From Lamellibrachia columna (lineage: Eukaryota > Annelida > Polychaeta > Sabellida > Siboglinidae): a stretch of 64,000 nt of DNA. Both the position numbers and the translations under genes were made by a program. Each line of letters opens with the position of its first letter. Position 1 is the stretch's first letter. The DNA is taken from assembly GCA_963662155.1 (NCBI GenBank), contig OY759269.1, positions 8,421,855 to 8,485,854 on the forward strand, given 5' to 3'. Below, one piece after another: positions 58,655-64,000 of the stretch. The notes beneath the pieces are model-generated. The model did no database searches and was not told the origin of the DNA. It was given only the letters and a program-made list of their open reading frames with translations.

Positions 58655-59142
58655 TGTGGGGCGTGGTGGTCGAGTGGCAGAGCGTCGGACTTTCGGTCGA
58701 GGGGACCGGGGTTCAAAACCACCTGTGGCAGAGCGTCGGACTTTCGGTCGAGGAACCGGGGTTCAAAACCACCTATGGCAGAGCGTCGGACTTTCGGTCG
58801 AGGAACCGGGGTTCAAAACCACCTGTGGCAAAGCGTCGGACTTTCGGTCGAGGGGACCGGGGTTCAAAACCACCTGCTGCCGTTTCAAAACCTGGGCAAT
58901 TTCGTTCACCCCACTTTGCCCGTGTCTTTCGAAAGAGACAATAAAAGCCATTGGTCCCTTCTACCTGGTGTCTATGTCAGGGGAAGTAAAATATCCCACA
59001 CAGGGGGTAAATGTATAACCTGTCGTGGACTCAAAGGGTGGTGGTCTCTATCTCTAACCCACCAATTCCCGGCGCGTGAGAGGCGCCGAGCAGGACTTAC
59101 AACGCTCTTAAGGAGCCCAGTCCTTGACAGGAAGAAGAAGAA
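58655..59142 (+). mobile_element. SINE with a fourfold tandem tRNA-like head
   Basis: 58675-58876 holds four copies of a 50-51 bp unit (GAGCGTCGGACTTTCGGTCG then ACCGGGGTTCAAAACCACCT) carrying the B box GGGTTCAAAAC. The shared SINE body follows (GTGTCTTTCGAAAGAGAC) and the element ends in (GAA)n near 59142. Confidence 0.85.
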
Positions 59143-59193
59143 GAAAAATAAATTTAGAACAATCATACGTTTCGCTAAAAGAAACTACTACAT
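59143..59193 (+). pseudogene. Older LINE, left piece before the RTE insertion
   Basis: Reads KFRTIIRFAKRNYY, which joins in sense to 62510 (KLLSAQRGNISGT) once the RTE insert is removed. Confidence 0.6.
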
Positions 59194-62100
59194 ACCTACC
59201 TACCTATCCTCTTCGGGCCCAGTGGCCCATAAGGCCGAAGTGAATCTCCTCCATCTTGTTCTGTCAGCTGCTACACGTCTGGCTTCGTTCCAGCTATTCC
59301 ACCCCAGTATACGTCTTTCATTTTCAATAGTTGATCGCCACGTTGTCTTTGGTCGCCCAACCTTTCTTTTACCTTCAGGCGTCCAGGTCAGTGCAGTCTC
59401 ACAATTGCTGTTCTTCTCCATTCGTAGGATATGTCCTACCCACTTCCATCTTCTTATCTTGACCTCAGTGCTGATTGTCTTCAATTTTGTTTTTGCCAGA
59501 ATATCTCGATTTGATACAACGTATGGCCATCGAATTTGTAGGATTCGTCTTAAACACTTGAAAAAAAATGTATCTAACTTTCTGTTGCCTCCTTCGTTAA
59601 TTTTCCATGTTTCACTTCCATACAACAACAGTGGTTTAACAAGTGTGTTAAAAAGCCTCAATTTCGATCTCAATGTGTATATATTTGAACTCCATATCTG
59701 CTTTAGTTTCATGAAGGATACCCTCGCTTTACAAATTCTGTTAACAATGTCATCGCCGCCTCCTCCTTGCTTACTAACGTTCGCACCAAGGTAGTTATAC
59801 TTGTCCACTTCCTTTAGCTCTTGATCATCGATTAGTATTCTGTTTTCGCACTTGCTGTTTATCCTCAATATTTGAGTTTTCTTTTTATTTATTCTTAGTC
59901 CTGTCCTTGCTGCAAATTGATTCAGTTGTCTTGTCTTTGTTTGCATGTGTGTGTAGCATGATGACATGAGTGCTATGTCGTCGGCAAAGTCCAGGTCCTC
60001 TAGTTTTGACGTGAAGTTCCATCTTATTCCTGTTTTGTTTCCCGCTGTTGTGTTTCTCATTATCCAGTCCACTACTATCAAGAAGATAAATCCAGACATT
60101 ACAACTCCTTGTTTAACTCCAGTTTTAACCTTGAACCACTCAGATTCCTCACCTTCGTCTAACACTGCACATTCACTATCTTCGTATAACATCTGTACCA
60201 TGTGGATTATCTTGCATGGAATTCCATAGCTCTCCATAATTTTCCATAGACTCTCTCAGTGCACTGAATCAAATGCTTTTTCAAAATCCACAAACGTGAT
60301 GTATAGAGTTGCCTGCCATTCCACTACCTGTTCTATAATATTTCGTAAAATAAATATCTTTTCTACTGTGCCTCTCCCACTTCTGAAACCTGCTTGTTCG
60401 TCTCTCAACTTGCTGTTAACTCCATCTCTTATTCTGTCAATGAGTACTCTTCCGAATACTTTACTAGGAACAGATGTCAAAGTAATTCCTCTCCAATTCC
60501 CGCACTCTGTCAGGTCACCTTTCTTCGGTATTTTAACGATCAGTCCCTGCTTCCATGTTTTTGGCACTTTCTCTTGTTCCCAAAATGTTCTGAATAATTT
60601 GACAAGCCATTTCTCTGTTGTATTCATGTCTGCTTTTAATAATTCTGCTGTAATTTCGTCCTTGCCCCCTGCTTTCCCGTTTTTCATCTTCCTTAGCGCT
60701 GTTCTAATTTCTGCCTTTGTTATTGGGTCAGTGCTGATTTCGTTTATGATCGGATCTATCTCCATATCTGTTACAGGGTCATCAGGTATAGGTCTATTAA
60801 GGATTTCCTCAAAGTGTTCTTTCCATCGCTTCCTTCTGGCCAATCCTTCCGTTATTAAGTTTCCACCTTTGTCTTTCACTGCATTTGTTGTCTTACGTTT
60901 GTCATTACTGAGGGTTTTTGTAATATCATACACTTCTTTCATTCTTCCATTATGTGCTGCTTCCTCTGCTTTCATGGCAAGGTGGTCAACCCACTTCCTC
61001 TTGTCTTGTCTCATGCTCTTCTTCACTTCTTTGTCTTTACACCTATATTTATCCATGTAATTCTGCTTAATCCTGTCTGACTTTGTCTGCTCGATGTTGT
61101 TCTTCAGTCGTTTTCTCTATTCTACTAACTCCCACGACTCCTTGCTGATCCATGGTTTTTGCCCTTTCTTTTTGTACCCCAGTACTTCTTGAGCTGTTTC
61201 TTTGTATGCAGCCCCAAAGTCTTGCCATTGTTTCTCAACTTCTTCGTCGTCTGTTTCTTCGTAGTCTTGTAATATATCATATTTGTTGCGTAACTTCAGT
61301 GAGAATTGGGCTTTAATAGCTGGGTGCTGTAACTTAATTATATCAAATTTCTTTCTGATCGCCTTGTTCTTTTGTTTTCTCTTTAGTTTCAGCTTGATGT
61401 TTGATCGCACTAATTGGTGGTCACTCGCAATGTCGGCTCCTCTCATGGCCCTAGTGTCCATTACTGATGTCCGGTGTTGCCTACTCACTAACACATGGTC
61501 TATTTGATTTTTTGTCTTTCCTCCTGGAGATGTCCATGTCTGTTTATGTATAAGTTTATGTGGGAAAATGGTACCTGTTACCACGAGGTTATTGAGTCCG
61601 CAGAAATCAACAAGTCTTTCTCCATTGTCATTTCTTTCACCTACACCATGGCTTCCTATTATGTTTTCATATCCGTCGTTGTCTTCTCCAACTTTGGCAT
61701 TTAAATCCCCCATTACTAAGAGTATGTCATGCTTATGAACACTGTCCACAACTGTCTGGAGCTGTTCATAGAAATTGTCTTTATCTTCGACGCTGGCTTC
61801 ATTTGTTGGTGCATAGACTTGTATGATCGATAACTTTACATACATGGAGAAGAATCTAGCATAAATAATTCTATCACTGATAGCTTTCCATTCCAGCAAT
61901 GCTTGTTCTGCTTTCTTCGTCATCATTATTGCTACTCCGTGTCTGTGTATGTTGTCTTCTCTCCCTGAAAAAAATATGCTCTCTCCGGTGTTCATCTTGA
62001 CTTTTCCTTGTCCCATCCATCTGCATTCACTAATGCCCATGACATCTATTTTATATTTGTCCATTTCTCTTGCAAGCTGGGCTGATTTCCCTATATAGTA

Positions 62101-62492
62101 TAACGTTCTCACATTCCAACATCCTATATTTACATTAACTTTTGGCTTGGTTAACGACGTTGTCAGCCTCCGAACTTCCGTTTGGCTTTGATCCGGAAGC
62201 GTCATACTGTCCAAATAAATGATGTCATCATCTGCTGGTATCTTGTCCGTCGCCTTCCTGTAGCCATTTCCAGCACAAGCTGGCTTTTGAAATTCACTTC
62301 TGGTTTCTGTAACATCATTTGAGCTGGGAGGGTTGTTGGCCCTCCGCAGTAGGTTTATTTTCGGGGTTTTCCTTCCCTTAGCCATAGCCTCGTTTGCCCA
62401 GCACAATGTACTGGTTACCGGGGTGCACCACGGGGAGGTGAGGTTGACTTGAGTGTCTTTACGGTTGAGCGCATCAACACCCCTTACACCCC
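59194..62492 (-). mobile_element. Full-length, nearly intact RTE-clade LINE
   Basis: 3299 bp flanked by a perfect 17-bp target duplication, AAAAGAAACTACTACAT, at 59177-59193 and 62493-62509. On the minus strand there is a short 5' UTR, one reading frame of 1069 codons, and a short 3' end of (TAGG)n units, typical of RTE elements. Inserted in an older LINE. Confidence 0.95.
59200..62406 (-). pseudogene. RTE ORF, endonuclease and reverse transcriptase, two nonsense codons
   Basis: One frame from ATG 62406 with stops only at 61119-61117 (TAG) and 60258-60256 (TGA). Endonuclease: NIGCWNVRTLY, GISECRWMG, IIQVYAPTNE, VMGDLNAKVG, IDHVLVS, ASDHQLV. RT: WRGITLTSVPSKVF, EQAGFRSGRGT, FVDFEKAFDSVH, TGVKQGVVMSGFIF, DFADDIALMS, then YNYLGANVSKQGGG and the C-terminal RRWKWVGHILR with GRPKTTWR. 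Catalytic FADD is intact; VKQGVVMSG is a variant of VRQGCVLSP. Both stops can be explained by a single C-to-T change (CAG to TAG, CGA to TGA). Confidence 0.93.
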
Positions 62493-62509
62493 AAAAGAAA
62501 CTACTACAT

Positions 62510-63110
62510 TAAGCTATTGTCAGCTCAACGAGGTAATATATCAGGCACTTGACATTTTATTGCGAAACATCATGGGAAAATCCCACATTGAGTGTACAAT
62601 TTGATTACAATGGTATTACTGTCGGTGATCGGCCTACTATAGCGAACACGTTTAACGAATACTTTACAAGCATTGGACCAGAGTTGGCAAAACAGATAGA
62701 AACTACATCAGGAGTCTTAGTGCTTGATTACACGGGGAAACGCAATGGACGTTCTATGTTTTTGACACCAACTGATAAAGAAGAAGTTATACGCACGGTA
62801 AGTATAACTCTTCGACCGACTGCAATGGCGTTACGATGAAACTCGTAAAAAATGCAATTAAATGTATTTCTGAGCCTGTGACTCATATATGTAATCCGTC
62901 ATCCAAGTACGGCATTTTCCCCACATAAGATAAAAATAGCTAAAATATTACCTATATTTAAGTCTGGTTAAAAACACTTATTTATTAACTACAGACCGAT
63001 TTCACTTCTACCGCAGTTAACTAAAATACTAGAACAATTACTTAACTCTCGGCTTGAACGCTTTGTCAATTCCTGCAACATATTAAACTCATGTCAATAT
63101 AGCTCTTGAT
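62510..63110 (+). pseudogene. Older CR1-group LINE, RT N-terminal piece
   Basis: Contains FDYNGITVGDRPTIANTFNE, YFTSIGPELAKQIETTSG and, after frameshifts, VTMKLVKNAIKCISEPVTHI, IFKSG, INYRPISLLPQLTKILEQLL and RLERFVN. Matches the order of CR1-group RT; broken by the RTE insert and frame breaks, ending near 63110. Confidence 0.75.
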
Positions 63111-63544
63111 TTGATATGATTTGAAAGATCCTGCCGCCAGGAGTTTCTATGATGTCATAGAAGCCTGCGTATTCCATGTGAATGATTGCCTTGTGATAAC
63201 TGAAGGTGGGTTTCTGAGTGGATCAATCGATGTATCATTTTCTTATCTTAATCTCGTTCTCCACTGGGAGCTGTTTGTTCCTTTCCCAGAGAGTGTCGTT
63301 GTTAACTTTATCAAAACATTTAAAATTAATCATTCTGCGCAGGCACCTGTAGATGAAAGTCCGTGTTTGTTCAGTGTTTTGGTCATTCTGAGCTGACGTT
63401 CGAGTTACGTCATTATTATATCCTCAACTTGGTGATTAACTTGATCAAAACTGTTTCACAAAGTGAGGAAAGTAGCTCTGTTTTTGTATCATAGCTTTCA
63501 TGTTTTCTACTGTGTCTTCTATCTTTGTTGATAATATTTCCCGG

Positions 63545-63735
63545 GTTTGATGATGTTGTGATAAAACTGCCACGGGAAAGAGACCGAGAGAAACGCCCAG
63601 GTTACGGTGGATTAACAACCTCAGCAGCGACCTGGAGGACAAGAACACCAGCCTCGAAGATGTAATAAGAACAGACGGTACAAGAACCGTACGGAATGGA
63701 GGAAGTTGATTTCTTGCCACACTGACAGGAGTTTA
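63545..63735 (+). mobile_element. LINE C-terminal relic
   Basis: Reads RERDRETPRLRWINNLSSDL then EDKNTSLEDVIRTDGTRTVR, like LINE C-termini (GRPRLRW.N...DL). No other domain present. Confidence 0.5.
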
Positions 63736-63768
63736 GTGTCACTTGAATGTCTAACTGTAGTATGGTGA

Positions 63769-63872
63769 GCAAGTGAGCAGGTGAGCAAGTGAGCAAGTGA
63801 GCAGGTGAGCAAGTGAGCAGGTGAACAGGTGAGCAGGTGAACAGGTGAGCAAGTGAGCAAGTGAGCAGGTGC
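63769..63872. repeat. 8-bp-unit minisatellite (GAGCAGGT/GAGCAAGT)
   Basis: About 13 units of GAGCAAGT, GAGCAGGT and GAACAGGT. Confidence 0.9.
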
Positions 63873-64000
63873 CATACATAAGGAGTAATTATAATGAATG
63901 TAGAGGTAAATGCACAGTCACATCTACACAGCTACAAGCATGGCGTTTAGTGATTTCGAAATTAAGATCAAACCGCTTACATCCGCCACCCCCGTCATTG

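Noticed and set aside
58655..58876. Cluster of tRNA genes
   Set aside because: Units keep a B box but lack a full cloverleaf and are followed by a SINE body; read as SINE heads.
58775..59794. 339-codon plus-strand frame
   Set aside because: It runs through the SINE and then antisense through the RTE element; no homology in this frame.
60296..61060. 254-codon plus-strand frame
   Set aside because: Antisense shadow of the RTE reverse transcriptase.

Overview
The window is animal nuclear DNA: split genes with canonical GT..AG introns, very AT-rich non-coding DNA, dense microsatellites and minisatellites, and many non-LTR retrotransposons, tRNA-derived SINEs and one Gypsy-type LTR retrotransposon. 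The repeat mix and the style of the surface protein suggest a marine invertebrate, most likely a lophotrochozoan such as a mollusc. That placement is inference; no species-specific marker was seen.

Two host genes are supported by exon-by-exon reading, and they point towards each other. (1) Plus strand, 1606-12931: the 3' half of an SR-rich splicing-factor gene. Six internal exons, all with phase-2 introns, end in two alternative terminal exons. One (11539-11632) ends the protein in an ordinary RS tail. The other (12760-12931), joined to the exon at 8534-8692, encodes the conserved core known as the eMIC domain of SRRM3/SRRM4. The gene is therefore read as the single invertebrate Srrm2/3/4 homologue (Srrm234), the neural microexon regulator. 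Its 5' half lies left of the window. (2) Minus strand, 55272-18326: a seven-exon gene with phases matching at every junction. It encodes a 487-residue type I membrane glycoprotein with a signal peptide, cysteine-bearing ectodomain, a beta-rich module over exons 4-6, one C-terminal membrane helix and a tiny cytoplasmic tail. I do not recognise a named family. Its first intron is 24.5 kb and holds most of the mobile elements.

Mobile-element layout: LINE and SINE pieces at 5.3-6.05 kb; a truncated CR1/L2-like LINE at 14.4-16.3 kb between the two genes; LINE relics at 22.3 and 27.0 kb; a decayed Gypsy element at 32.7-43.3 kb with 144-bp LTRs, split by a full-length 5-kb PHD-finger LINE that is itself split by a truncated LINE; SINEs at 44, 56.3 and 58.7 kb; LINE tails at 47.6, 51.7, 53.8 and 63.6 kb; and a nearly intact 3.3-kb RTE element (59194-62492) with a perfect 17-bp target duplication inside an older LINE.

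Tandem repeats recur throughout. Several were born inside mobile elements (50-bp array in the Gypsy protease, 40-bp array in a LINE tail, fourfold tRNA head in a SINE). Others carry hairpin symmetry (21.1 kb) or sit in a long inverted repeat (46.9 kb). No rRNA, functional tRNA, CRISPR array or bacterial-type operon was found.
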